Both the position numbers and the translations under genes were made by a program. Below, piece by piece: positions 1 through 5,680 of a DNA stretch of 5,714 bases. The first letter of the stretch is position 1; each line of letters begins with the position of its first letter. Origin of the DNA: Pseudomonadota bacterium (GTDB lineage: Bacteria; Myxococcota; Bradymonadia; UBA4248). The notes under the pieces were generated by a model. The model was not told the DNA's origin and made no database searches. It saw nothing but the letters and a program-made list of their open reading frames with translations. Location of the stretch: positions 1 to 5,714 of the forward strand of contig JAGBXG010000060.1 of NCBI GenBank assembly GCA_017629415.1. Direction: 5' to 3'.

Positions 1-1036
1 ACATATCTCCGGCCCCCCCCTGCGTCATAAAGCTATAAAGCTGGAACATACACCATCCCATAGCCAAAACGACCAAAATGCTCAAACCGCAAACAAGAAG
101 CATTTTATGTTTTGCTTTATCCTGACGGCGTGCAAGTGCATTGTGTGCATGTTCGGGAGCATTTCCGGACAACACATGTCTCAGGCGTGTTTTAAGCTCC
201 ATCGCATTAGCAGGACGTTTCTTGAGCTGCGGGCTCATCATGTCACGAATCAATGCCTGAGCGGCCTGAGAAATATTTTTCTCCTTTAAAACGGCATCAC
301 ATCGGATAAGGAAGGGATTGGCAGCATCGAATTCGAGTTCATCCGGTGCCATTCCCGTCAGGAGACATACAGCAGTGACACCGAGTGCATAGAAATCGGA
401 CTGTACACAGCACTCTCCCATCATTTGTTCGGGAGCCATAAATCCTGGCGTGCCGACAACAATGGTATTTTCGGTCCGTTTGCCAGGGTTTGCCACGGCA
501 CCAAAATCGATCAGCATCACTTGTCCCGACTGTTCATCATATAAAATATTGGAGGGTTTAATATCGCGGTGAATGATAGGCGGAGAATAGTTCATGTGCA
601 AAGCAACCAATATATTCGTCACACGCATGACAATAGACAAAACAGTTTGTTCATCCAATGTTTTGCCTTCTGTCTTAAGTTTGTCAATCACCTGTTGTAA
701 AGAGGGATATCCGCAATATTCTTGAATCATATAATATTCATTCAAGGCATTGGGAGATGAGACAAATCCTATAAATTGTGGAACGCCTCGCACGCGTATA
801 TTGGCCAATGCTCTGGCCTCGCGTTTGAACATTTCCAGTGTTTCAAAATCATCTATAAATTTCAGAGATTTAATGGCAACAAGTCGTTGTGTAGTCCGTG
901 ACACAGCCAAAAAAGTCTGGCCGTTAGCGCCATCTCCGAGCTTCCGAAGAAATAGGTAATCCTGACATAATACGGCAGGCGTTGAAATTGCAGTATCACG
1001 TTCTGCTGTCTGATAAAAATGAGATAAACGGTTCAT
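1..1036 (-). CDS. Ser/Thr protein kinase with C-terminal membrane segment, 3' end beyond window
   Basis: This gene is predicted to phosphorylate proteins on Ser/Thr at the inner face of the membrane. The minus-strand frame is open from ATG at 1036-1034 to the window edge (345 codons seen, stop not reached). An in-frame TGA at 1063-1061 bounds the start, and a GGAAAGGAT ribosome site lies 9 nt upstream. Kinase motifs appear in order: Gly loop GDGANG (34-39), VAIK with Lys56, probable helix-C Glu73, HRDIKPSN (156-163), DFG (177-179), APE (201-203), subdomain IX Asp214 and Arg274 of KKRP. All catalytic residues are present, so it should be active. A hydrophobic stretch at about 312-333 is a single membrane segment, and the chain then enters a Gly-rich stretch (TQGGAG) encoded by a G8 run. 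It follows the 608-aa kinase by 41 bp with no terminator, so the two are probably co-transcribed. What lies after the membrane segment (sensor domain or short tail) cannot be seen. No PASTA repeats are visible in this part. Confidence 0.93.
   Translation of the reverse strand, partial: MNRLSHFYQTAERDTAISTPAVLCQDYLFLRKLGDGANGQTFLAVSRTTQRLVAIKSLKFIDDFETLEMFKREARALANIRVRGVPQFIGFVSSPNALNEYYMIQEYCGYPSLQQVIDKLKTEGKTLDEQTVLSIVMRVTNILVALHMNYSPPIIHRDIKPSNILYDEQSGQVMLIDFGAVANPGKRTENTIVVGTPGFMAPEQMMGECCVQSDFYALGVTAVCLLTGMAPDELEFDAANPFLIRCDAVLKEKNISQAAQALIRDMMSPQLKKRPANAMELKTRLRHVLSGNAPEHAHNALARRQDKAKHKMLLVCGLSILVVLAMGWCMFQLYSFMTQGGAGDM
12..24. repeat. G8 homopolymer within a 13-nt sequence shared by both kinase genes (copy 1)
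   Basis: On the plus strand the sequence is GCCCCCCCCTGCG, with the C8 run at 13-20. On the coding strand it encodes the QGGA portion (residues 339-342) just after the membrane segment of the second kinase. The identical 13 nt occurs at 2831-2843 in the other kinase. Runs of eight G are prone to slipped-strand mispairing; whether this one varies cannot be told from one sequence. Confidence 0.8.
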
Positions 1037-1045
1037 AGAATTTCT

Positions 1046-1054
1046 ATCCTTTCC
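1046..1054 (-). promoter_or_regulatory. Ribosome binding site of the downstream kinase
   Basis: The coding strand reads GGAAAGGAT, ending 9 nt before the ATG at 1036. It is the only good Shine-Dalgarno-like sequence in the 41-bp gap between the two kinase genes and supports the chosen start. It lets the second kinase be translated from a shared mRNA. Confidence 0.6.
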
Positions 1055-1077
1055 GACGATTCAAAGCTTAAAAGATA

Positions 1078-2904
1078 TTAAAACTTATAAACCATTGAGC
1101 GAAGTTTGATATTAAAATGAGAAACCAAATCGCGACACTGCAATATGGAAGAATCCGCAGGAATCGGATATGGCATACTATAAACTTTATTATCTTCGAT
1201 ATCATATAGAATAGGAAGCGACTCTCCAATTTTAGATTTATCCATATATGTTTCACTATAATAAGCATGTACAACAGGCCCAGCATCTTTCAGTTCAGGC
1301 ACCTGAAATGTATAGGAAATACGCCAAAGCGGACGAATTTGCGTATTAAATATCGCATTGATTTTAGCCACATCAGCCCCGGCATCAGAAACAATATTAT
1401 CCAGACCAAAAGATTTATCAAAAGCCTTTGCACTCGATAAGAGCTGAATATTTTCGATAGTGGCCAGTGATTTTCGGCCATTTTTCAGCGTTTTTTCCAA
1501 CAAAGGCTGATAGCGGTTAGATTTTTCATAAGCTTGTGCGGCATGTCGAATGATTCCTATCAACGAAATTATCATCAAAATGAGATAAACGGCCATGAGA
1601 ATCATCCCATAAATATGATTTTCGGGCGCCATCACAGATGAATATGAAAGGCTGACGGCAAAAATAAGGCCAACTAAAATTAATCCCAAAGTATAGGTCA
1701 GCATCATGCCAAGGTGTGCAGTTTTCTTTGAATGGCTTGAAACCTTGAAATGCCGGGATGCAATATTGACATGCACAGCAGGCAGTTCCTTAGATATTTT
1801 TTCTTCAGAAGCTAAAGATGCACATTGTTTAGCATCGCGAGCAATCATCTGACGATAGATTTGAGGCACACGCCGGGGTGTTTTATCGGGGAGAGATTGC
1901 CAAAGTGATATATTTCCAGGCTGCATCAATGATTCAACATTTTCCAAACGATAGCTGGATTTTTGATGACTTGCCGAATCTAAGAATTCAATCATAAAAT
2001 TCTGACTGGCAAACATTTCCAAGACAGACCGTATTTTATCATAATCTGTCAAACGCTTTTCCGGATCAGTTTCTAACATCTGACGCAAAAAGACGCTCAC
2101 TGTATCAGGCAAATGATCTAAATATTTGTCGATGAGAAGCTTGAGATTATCAACTTCCATTTTTTCCGGCGGCACACCGCTCATCATATAAACCGCAATC
2201 ACAGCAAAAGAATAGATATCACTTGCCGCCACCGTTTTTCCGGCCAAAGTTTCAGGAGCCATATAACCATAAGTGCCGCTGACCATGACACCGCTGTTTT
2301 GCGGAGTTGCAGCCGTTCCAAAATCTACAAGAAACGCCTGAGGAATTTGAGAATATTTATCTTCATCAAAACGCAATAAGATATGAGAAGGTTTAATATC
2401 GCGATGAATCACCGGCGGCTGATGCGTATGCATCGCTTTGATAATATCTATAATTTGAATTAATATTTTGCATGTCACTGTAAAATGAAAACGCGATCCT
2501 TTATCTAAAAAAGTCTGTAAAGGCCTTCCATCTATATATTCTTGTACTATCAATGAGATCGGCACATCGCCATCTTTCGTCTGAATCCATTCATAGAATT
2601 GAGCTGTGCCAGGCACATGCAGCGCAGATAAAATCTTAGCTTCACGTTCAAAAACCTCATAATTTTGCCAGCTTCCTGCTGTATCTAAGCGCATTTGCTT
2701 GATGACTATCTGTTTGCCATCTGATTTGCGCAATCCGCGATACATATTCCCCAGCAAGCCCATTTGAGTATCAATTTGATAACGTCCGGCTAAAAGGCGT
2801 TCTAATGACAATCTTTTTTCATGTTCTGTCGCCCCCCCCTGCGCCGAATACCCATCATCTTTTATCTGATTTTGCGAATTCGCCGTTTGATAACTCGCAT
2901 TCAT
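1078..2904 (-). CDS. Ser/Thr protein kinase-like protein, two membrane segments, altered catalytic loop
   Basis: This 608-aa protein has an N-terminal kinase fold. Visible motifs: a Gly loop reduced to GLLGNMY (49-55) without the usual first Gly, VIK with Lys69, helix-C Glu (86 or 88), HRDIKPSH (167-174), DFG (194-196), APE (216-218), Asp229 and Arg284. The catalytic-loop Asn that normally binds Mg is His174, so activity may be reduced or the protein may be a pseudokinase-like partner. After a linker (about 305-395), two hydrophobic segments at about 400-421 and 431-452 are separated by only about 10 residues. The C-terminal part (about 455-608) would therefore return to the cytosol. Its pattern of a YTFQV strand, then IGESLPILYD and VYSMPYP, is reminiscent of DUF3592-like domains (weak call). 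The start ATG at 2904 is fixed by an in-frame TGA at 2916-2914, and a weak GAGAG precedes it. Codons 21-25 contain a G8 run. It is the first gene of a probable two-kinase operon. Confidence 0.93.
   Translation of the reverse strand: MNASYQTANSQNQIKDDGYSAQGGATEHEKRLSLERLLAGRYQIDTQMGLLGNMYRGLRKSDGKQIVIKQMRLDTAGSWQNYEVFEREAKILSALHVPGTAQFYEWIQTKDGDVPISLIVQEYIDGRPLQTFLDKGSRFHFTVTCKILIQIIDIIKAMHTHQPPVIHRDIKPSHILLRFDEDKYSQIPQAFLVDFGTAATPQNSGVMVSGTYGYMAPETLAGKTVAASDIYSFAVIAVYMMSGVPPEKMEVDNLKLLIDKYLDHLPDTVSVFLRQMLETDPEKRLTDYDKIRSVLEMFASQNFMIEFLDSASHQKSSYRLENVESLMQPGNISLWQSLPDKTPRRVPQIYRQMIARDAKQCASLASEEKISKELPAVHVNIASRHFKVSSHSKKTAHLGMMLTYTLGLILVGLIFAVSLSYSSVMAPENHIYGMILMAVYLILMIISLIGIIRHAAQAYEKSNRYQPLLEKTLKNGRKSLATIENIQLLSSAKAFDKSFGLDNIVSDAGADVAKINAIFNTQIRPLWRISYTFQVPELKDAGPVVHAYYSETYMDKSKIGESLPILYDIEDNKVYSMPYPIPADSSILQCRDLVSHFNIKLRSMVYKF
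2831..2843. repeat. G8 homopolymer within a 13-nt sequence shared by both kinase genes (copy 2)
   Basis: This is identical over 13 nt to 12-24, with the C8 run at 2832-2839. It encodes AQGGA (residues 21-25) of the 608-aa kinase, ahead of the kinase domain. Gain or loss of one G here would shift the frame at about codon 25 and remove the whole kinase. On the plus strand it continues TGCGCCG, which resembles the TACGCCG that follows a C5 run near the right edge of the window. Confidence 0.8.
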
Positions 2905-2947
2905 TTCTATCTCTCAAAGTTTCTATTGTTGAATTACAGTTTGTACA

Positions 2948-2971
2948 TCACAAAACTCCCCACAATATCAT
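2948..2971 (-). promoter_or_regulatory. Possible 7-codon leader ORF upstream of the kinase operon
   Basis: The minus strand has GGAGGA (2985-2980), an 8-nt gap and ATG at 2971, then the peptide MILWGVL and TGA at 2950-2948. The TGA overlaps another ATG (TGATG) that opens a 4-codon frame, MYKL, ending at 2934. The ribosome site is stronger than that of the kinase gene itself, 44 nt further on. A perfect inverted repeat, AATATC-ATTAC-GATATT (2964-2980), covers the ATG and the gap. This could be a translated leader or an operator. It is short enough to be chance. Confidence 0.22.
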
Positions 2972-3032
2972 TACGATATTCCTCCAATATACACAACTGA
3001 TTTACCCTGATATTTTCAATAATTTTACGGAT

Positions 3033-3099
3033 GCCCGGCTATCGGACAAGCCGATACGCCGGGCCGCACTGCCTATTTGCTTTGCAAATACGGCGTGCG
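3033..3099. repeat. Two abutting bulged hairpins, REP/MITE-like element
   Basis: The first hairpin (3033-3064) pairs GCCCGGC+TATCGG with CCGATA+GCCGGGC around an ACAAG loop, 13 bp with a single bulged C at 3057. The second (3065-3099) follows without a gap. It pairs CGCAC, GCC and TATTTGC with GCAAATA, GGC and GTGCG around a TTT loop, 15 bp with bulges at 3070 and 3091. Neither is followed by a U run, so they do not look like intrinsic terminators. The segments TACGCCG and CTATTTGC recur near the right edge (5697-5711), suggesting a dispersed repeat family. Confidence 0.55.
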
Positions 3100-3106
3100 T
3101 TTCTAT

Positions 3107-3133
3107 TTTGCTCACTTATATCATCAGAGCAAA
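3107..3133. repeat. Inverted repeat TTTGCTC / GAGCAAA in the divergent intergenic region
   Basis: Perfect 7-bp arms (3107-3113 and 3127-3133) flank a 13-nt AT-rich spacer just right of the double hairpin. It could be an operator, a weak third hairpin of the same element, or chance. Apart from the features listed, the 2905-3314 interval shows no gene that I can support, and I see no convincing -35/-10 pair for the kinases. Confidence 0.25.
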
Positions 3134-3233
3134 CTATCAAGTCCTTGACTTCCCTCATAACCTGACATGATGGCAATATCACGTTGATGGTATCATTTTT
3201 ATAACATTAAACTTAATTTAACTGTTTTATGCT

Positions 3234-3263
3234 TTGACTATTTTATACAAAAAAGTATATCAT
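3234..3263 (+). promoter_or_regulatory. Candidate sigma-A/sigma-70 promoter for the peptidase gene
   Basis: A -35 TTGACT at 3234-3239 is followed by TATATC (3256-3261, 16-nt spacer) or TATCAT (3258-3263, 18-nt spacer), within a very AT-rich stretch. Transcription would start roughly 40-50 nt before the ATG at 3315. The spacer and -10 contain TATAC-AAAAAA-GTATA (3244-3259), a small inverted repeat that might bind a regulator. Confidence 0.45.
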
Positions 3264-3314
3264 AAAAAAGGTTGTTTGTGTGTGGTATGAACTTTTAAAA
3301 TAAGGAGAAAAAAC

Positions 3315-4586
3315 ATGAGTTCAGGAACAGCAACTGTTACCGCATCATCGCTCAATGTTAGAAAAGGCGCCGGCACAAGTTATGCCAAGATCGGTTCCCT
3401 GAAAAAAGGCAAAACTGTCAACTATTCCGCAGAAAAAAGCGGCTGGCTCCAAATCAATTATAACAGCCAAACCGGTTATATTTCCAAAGCTTATACGAAT
3501 ACAACAAGTGGCTCTACAGGCGGCTCCAGCACATCTTCCGGCAGTACATCTTCTGTCAAACTGACCAATGCCCAAATCAACTCGGCCGTTTCTTATAATA
3601 AGAAAAACTGTCAGCATCTGTGCACAAAAATCCAAAAACTCGTCGGTGTCACCGCTGACGGTTCATTCGGTCCCGTCACTGTTCAGGCCATTGCAAACTG
3701 GCAAGCCAGCCAGGGATTGACAGCTGACGGCCAATTCGGCCCCAAATCCCAGGCCAAAGCCGGATTCAATGATAACGCCAACGACAACAAACCCTCTACA
3801 GACAATAGCTCCAATCATTCCAGCAATACCTCGTCTAAATTGCTCAACGACAAAGAAGTCCAAGCAGCCATCACCTACAACAAAAATAACTGTTCCTCTA
3901 TTTGCAAAGAAATCCAAAAACTCGTCGGCGTCACCGCTGACGGCTCATTCGGCCCTGTTACCGTTCAAGCCATCGCCACTTGGCAGAAAAACAATGGCTT
4001 AACCGCTGACGGTCAATTTGGTCCCAAATCCCAAAATAAATCCGGTATCAAACCATCCGTCAAAGAAACCCAGCAAGACGGCACAGGCCTCAATAAACAC
4101 ACAAAGAACTATAAACAATATGCCAGTCCCTGGGGACCGAAGATGTATTCCATCATCAATGACAAAAGCCAGACTTACGCAAGCAGTGCTTGCGGACCTA
4201 CCGCATGTGCAAGCATTATCGCTTCCAAAGTCGACAGTAGCGTCACCCCATACACCTTAGGTCAATGGGCCATTGAAAAAGGTTATCGTACCAGAAATGA
4301 TGGCACCGCTCATGCTTTCGTACCCAAAGTTGCTGCCAAATACGGCATGACAGCCACAGAATGCAGTGTCGATACCGGTATCAAAAAACTTCAAGCCGGA
4401 CACTATTGTGTTTCCGTCATGAAAGCAGGTTACTGGACAAACGGCGGCCATTATATTACCCCATATGCCTCCGACGGTTCCACCATCTATGTCGATGATC
4501 CCGGCCACAGCTCTCGTCCCAACGGCTTCAAACAAGGTAAAAAAGACTTCAAGAGCGAATGCCGTAAAATGTGGTACTTCAGCTAA
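3315..4586 (+). CDS. SH3b / double peptidoglycan-binding / C39-like cysteine peptidase
   Basis: This 423-aa modular protein is predicted to bind and cut peptidoglycan cross-links or a related peptide. The ATG is preceded at 7 nt by AAGGAG (3302-3307). An SH3b domain spans about 4-60 (SSLNVRKGAGTSYAKIG ... GYISKAY). A Ser/Thr/Gly linker follows, then two PG_binding_1 repeats (about 82-151 and 175-245), each with two TADGxFGP motifs. The C-terminal domain (about 266-423) resembles Peptidase_C39_2: candidate nucleophile Cys293 in SACGPTACA, Gln286 as possible oxyanion residue, His379 in GGHYI and Asp394/Asp395 in YVDDPG. Both repeats carry a CxxxC pair (Cys99/103, Cys193/197). No signal peptide or membrane segment is visible: the N-terminus MSSGTATVTA begins almost directly in SH3b, as in phage endolysins. 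No holin or phage gene is nearby. It is divergent from the kinases and ends at a strong terminator. Substrate and export route are unknown. Confidence 0.9.
   Translation: MSSGTATVTASSLNVRKGAGTSYAKIGSLKKGKTVNYSAEKSGWLQINYNSQTGYISKAYTNTTSGSTGGSSTSSGSTSSVKLTNAQINSAVSYNKKNCQHLCTKIQKLVGVTADGSFGPVTVQAIANWQASQGLTADGQFGPKSQAKAGFNDNANDNKPSTDNSSNHSSNTSSKLLNDKEVQAAITYNKNNCSSICKEIQKLVGVTADGSFGPVTVQAIATWQKNNGLTADGQFGPKSQNKSGIKPSVKETQQDGTGLNKHTKNYKQYASPWGPKMYSIINDKSQTYASSACGPTACASIIASKVDSSVTPYTLGQWAIEKGYRTRNDGTAHAFVPKVAAKYGMTATECSVDTGIKKLQAGHYCVSVMKAGYWTNGGHYITPYASDGSTIYVDDPGHSSRPNGFKQGKKDFKSECRKMWYFS
3558..4049 (+). repeat. Two direct repeats encoding peptidoglycan-binding modules
   Basis: Unit 1 (3558-3767) and unit 2 (3837-4049) are offset by 282 nt in their core. 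They are nearly identical at DNA level from the codon for Ile106 (3630) and Ile200 (3912) onward. For example, ATCCAAAAACTCGTCGG is shared exactly, and most later differences are third-position changes. This points to a fairly recent internal duplication or gene conversion. The linker between the units is Asn/Asp/Ser-rich. Confidence 0.85.
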
Positions 4587-4591
4587 ACCAA

Positions 4592-4629
4592 ATATGAAAA
4601 AAGGCGGCTTCGGCCGCCTTTTTTCATAT
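4592..4629. terminator. Bidirectional intrinsic terminator
   Basis: A perfect 17-bp inverted repeat (4592-4608 with 4613-4629) closes on TTCG between C and G, the very stable cUUCGg tetraloop. Its GC core GGCGGC/GCCGCC is flanked by A6 on the left and T6 on the right, so each strand yields a hairpin followed by a U run. It lies 5 nt after the peptidase stop and 52 nt beyond the lipid kinase stop, matching the convergent arrangement. Confidence 0.93.
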
Positions 4630-4681
4630 CTCATGCACCTTTAAATCACATCTATTATTCAAGTCTGCCTTAAACAAGACT

Positions 4682-5602
4682 TTATCCCATCCGTTTCACC
4701 CCTTCAGGTAACACAAATCTCGTTTTTGCCGGCATGATCTGCACTTCAATCTCAGATTTTTCAAACAGCTCGCCATCCATCGCATAGATGAATCCTTCTT
4801 TTGCTGTCACTCGGATATGTTTGGCTTGCCGATAGATAAACACATCCTCAAAACGACTGTCGTCAAGATGAGTCCCCTTTTGATAATGCCCCATAATTCT
4901 GAGGAAACGCAAATGACTGAGGGTATTCGCAATACAGACTTCAATATATCCATCGTTATTATGTGAACGTGGTGCACAACGGTAGGAACCGCCCACATAC
5001 TGACCATTACACAAAGTACAAAGCAATAATTTGCCGCTTGGATTAAGCACGATACCATCAGCTTCAACTGTGCATTCAGTTTTCATACCTTTTATCAAAC
5101 CGATTGCCACAGAAGTCGGATAAGCATTTTTTCCGCCTATCACAGGCGTTCTGCGTAATTTAGCCATGTGTGCAGCGACGCATGAATCAAAACCAAAATG
5201 CACGGCATTGATGGCATAACGCTCATTGGCTCGAATGAGATCGATGGGCGTTTCAGTACCATCCAGCAATAATTTTAAATTTTGAAAAGCTTGACTTCCG
5301 CCATAATATTTGACGAAATCATTGCCAGAACCGCAAGGATAACACCCCATGGCAGCGAAAGGGAAATCGGCGACACCGTTGGCCACTTCATGGAGCGTGC
5401 CATCGCCTCCGCAAGCATAAAATCGAACAGGCTCTTGATGTTTGACGCAATATTCACGAATAAAGCGTGTGGCACTACCAGGGGCATCGGTCAGATAAGT
5501 CTGCGTGTCCATATCTGCGCCAAGTTGAGAAATTTCGGCACAAATGCGTTCATGGATATCCGTCTTACCTGCTGTTGGATTGATAATAAAAATATGTTTC
5601 AA
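4682..5602 (-). CDS. Diacylglycerol/lipid kinase, YegS/DagK family
   Basis: This 306-aa cytosolic or membrane-associated kinase transfers phosphate from ATP to a lipid such as diacylglycerol, recycling it to phosphatidic acid; the exact lipid is not set by the sequence. Family motifs appear in order: IINPTAGK (6-13) in the nucleotide-binding N-domain, GGDGT (65-69), PCGSGNDF (89-96), GFD (137-139), PRSHNNDG (211-218) and the catalytic-region DGE (276-278). The length is normal for the family and the protein looks intact. The start codon is TTG at 5602-5600: an in-frame TAA lies 18 nt upstream, the next Met is residue 31, and AAGGGT sits 6 nt before the TTG. The chain has many Cys (about 11), in keeping with a reducing, probably anaerobic cytosol. 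It converges on the peptidase gene and shares its terminator. It has no visible link to the Ser/Thr kinases. Confidence 0.93.
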   Translation of the reverse strand: MKHIFIINPTAGKTDIHERICAEISQLGADMDTQTYLTDAPGSATRFIREYCVKHQEPVRFYACGGDGTLHEVANGVADFPFAAMGCYPCGSGNDFVKYYGGSQAFQNLKLLLDGTETPIDLIRANERYAINAVHFGFDSCVAAHMAKLRRTPVIGGKNAYPTSVAIGLIKGMKTECTVEADGIVLNPSGKLLLCTLCNGQYVGGSYRCAPRSHNNDGYIEVCIANTLSHLRFLRIMGHYQKGTHLDDSRFEDVFIYRQAKHIRVTAKEGFIYAMDGELFEKSEIEVQIMPAKTRFVLPEGVKRMG

Positions 5603-5631
5603 CGGTTTACCCTTGCGTGTTTAAAGTTCAT
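5599..5631 (-). promoter_or_regulatory. Possible 10-codon leader ORF overlapping the lipid kinase start
   Basis: ATG at 5631 opens the frame MNFKHARVNR, ending at TGA 5601-5599. This TGA overlaps the TTG start of the lipid kinase as TTGA. A GGGAG sequence (5642-5638) lies 6 nt before the ATG, so the leader has its own plausible ribosome site, and the kinase ribosome site is inside it. The arrangement would allow translational coupling. It may also be a chance frame, since 10 codons is short. Confidence 0.25.
5609..5614 (-). promoter_or_regulatory. Ribosome binding site that fixes the TTG start of the lipid kinase
   Basis: The coding strand reads AAGGGT, 6 nt before TTG at 5602. With a stop codon at 5623-5621 in the same frame, no other upstream start is possible, so this site decides the start. 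Confidence 0.55.
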
Positions 5632-5680
5632 CTAAGGCTCCCATGCGAAGGAATTTCTGAACAATTGCTTTTTACGTATG

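Noticed and set aside
750..959. Plus-strand frame inside the left kinase
   Set aside because: It is opposite the N-lobe of a kinase with complete motifs, so it is a shadow frame.
1..2904. PASTA-type PknB/PrkC kinases
   Set aside because: No PASTA repeats are visible. The 608-aa protein has two membrane segments and a different C-terminal domain, and the other kinase is cut before its C-terminal part can be judged.
2986..2996. TATATT and TTGTGT as promoter parts for the kinase operon
   Set aside because: Neither has a partner hexamer at a 16-18 nt spacing that matches consensus reasonably, and TATATT abuts the leader ribosome site.
2805..3170. Plus-strand open frame of 121 codons across the kinase 5' end and the divergent intergenic region
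   Set aside because: It overlaps the kinase N-terminus antisense, runs through the hairpins, has no good ribosome site and no recognisable domain.
3345..3917. Antisense frames inside the peptidase gene (3345-3635 and 3663-3917)
   Set aside because: Their composition mirrors the repeats and Ser/Thr-rich linkers of the real gene, they have no ribosome site, and the sense frame has clear domains.
3315..4586. Prophage lysis cassette
   Set aside because: The peptidase looks endolysin-like, but no holin, tail or integrase gene lies beside it, and both flanks are chromosomal-type genes.
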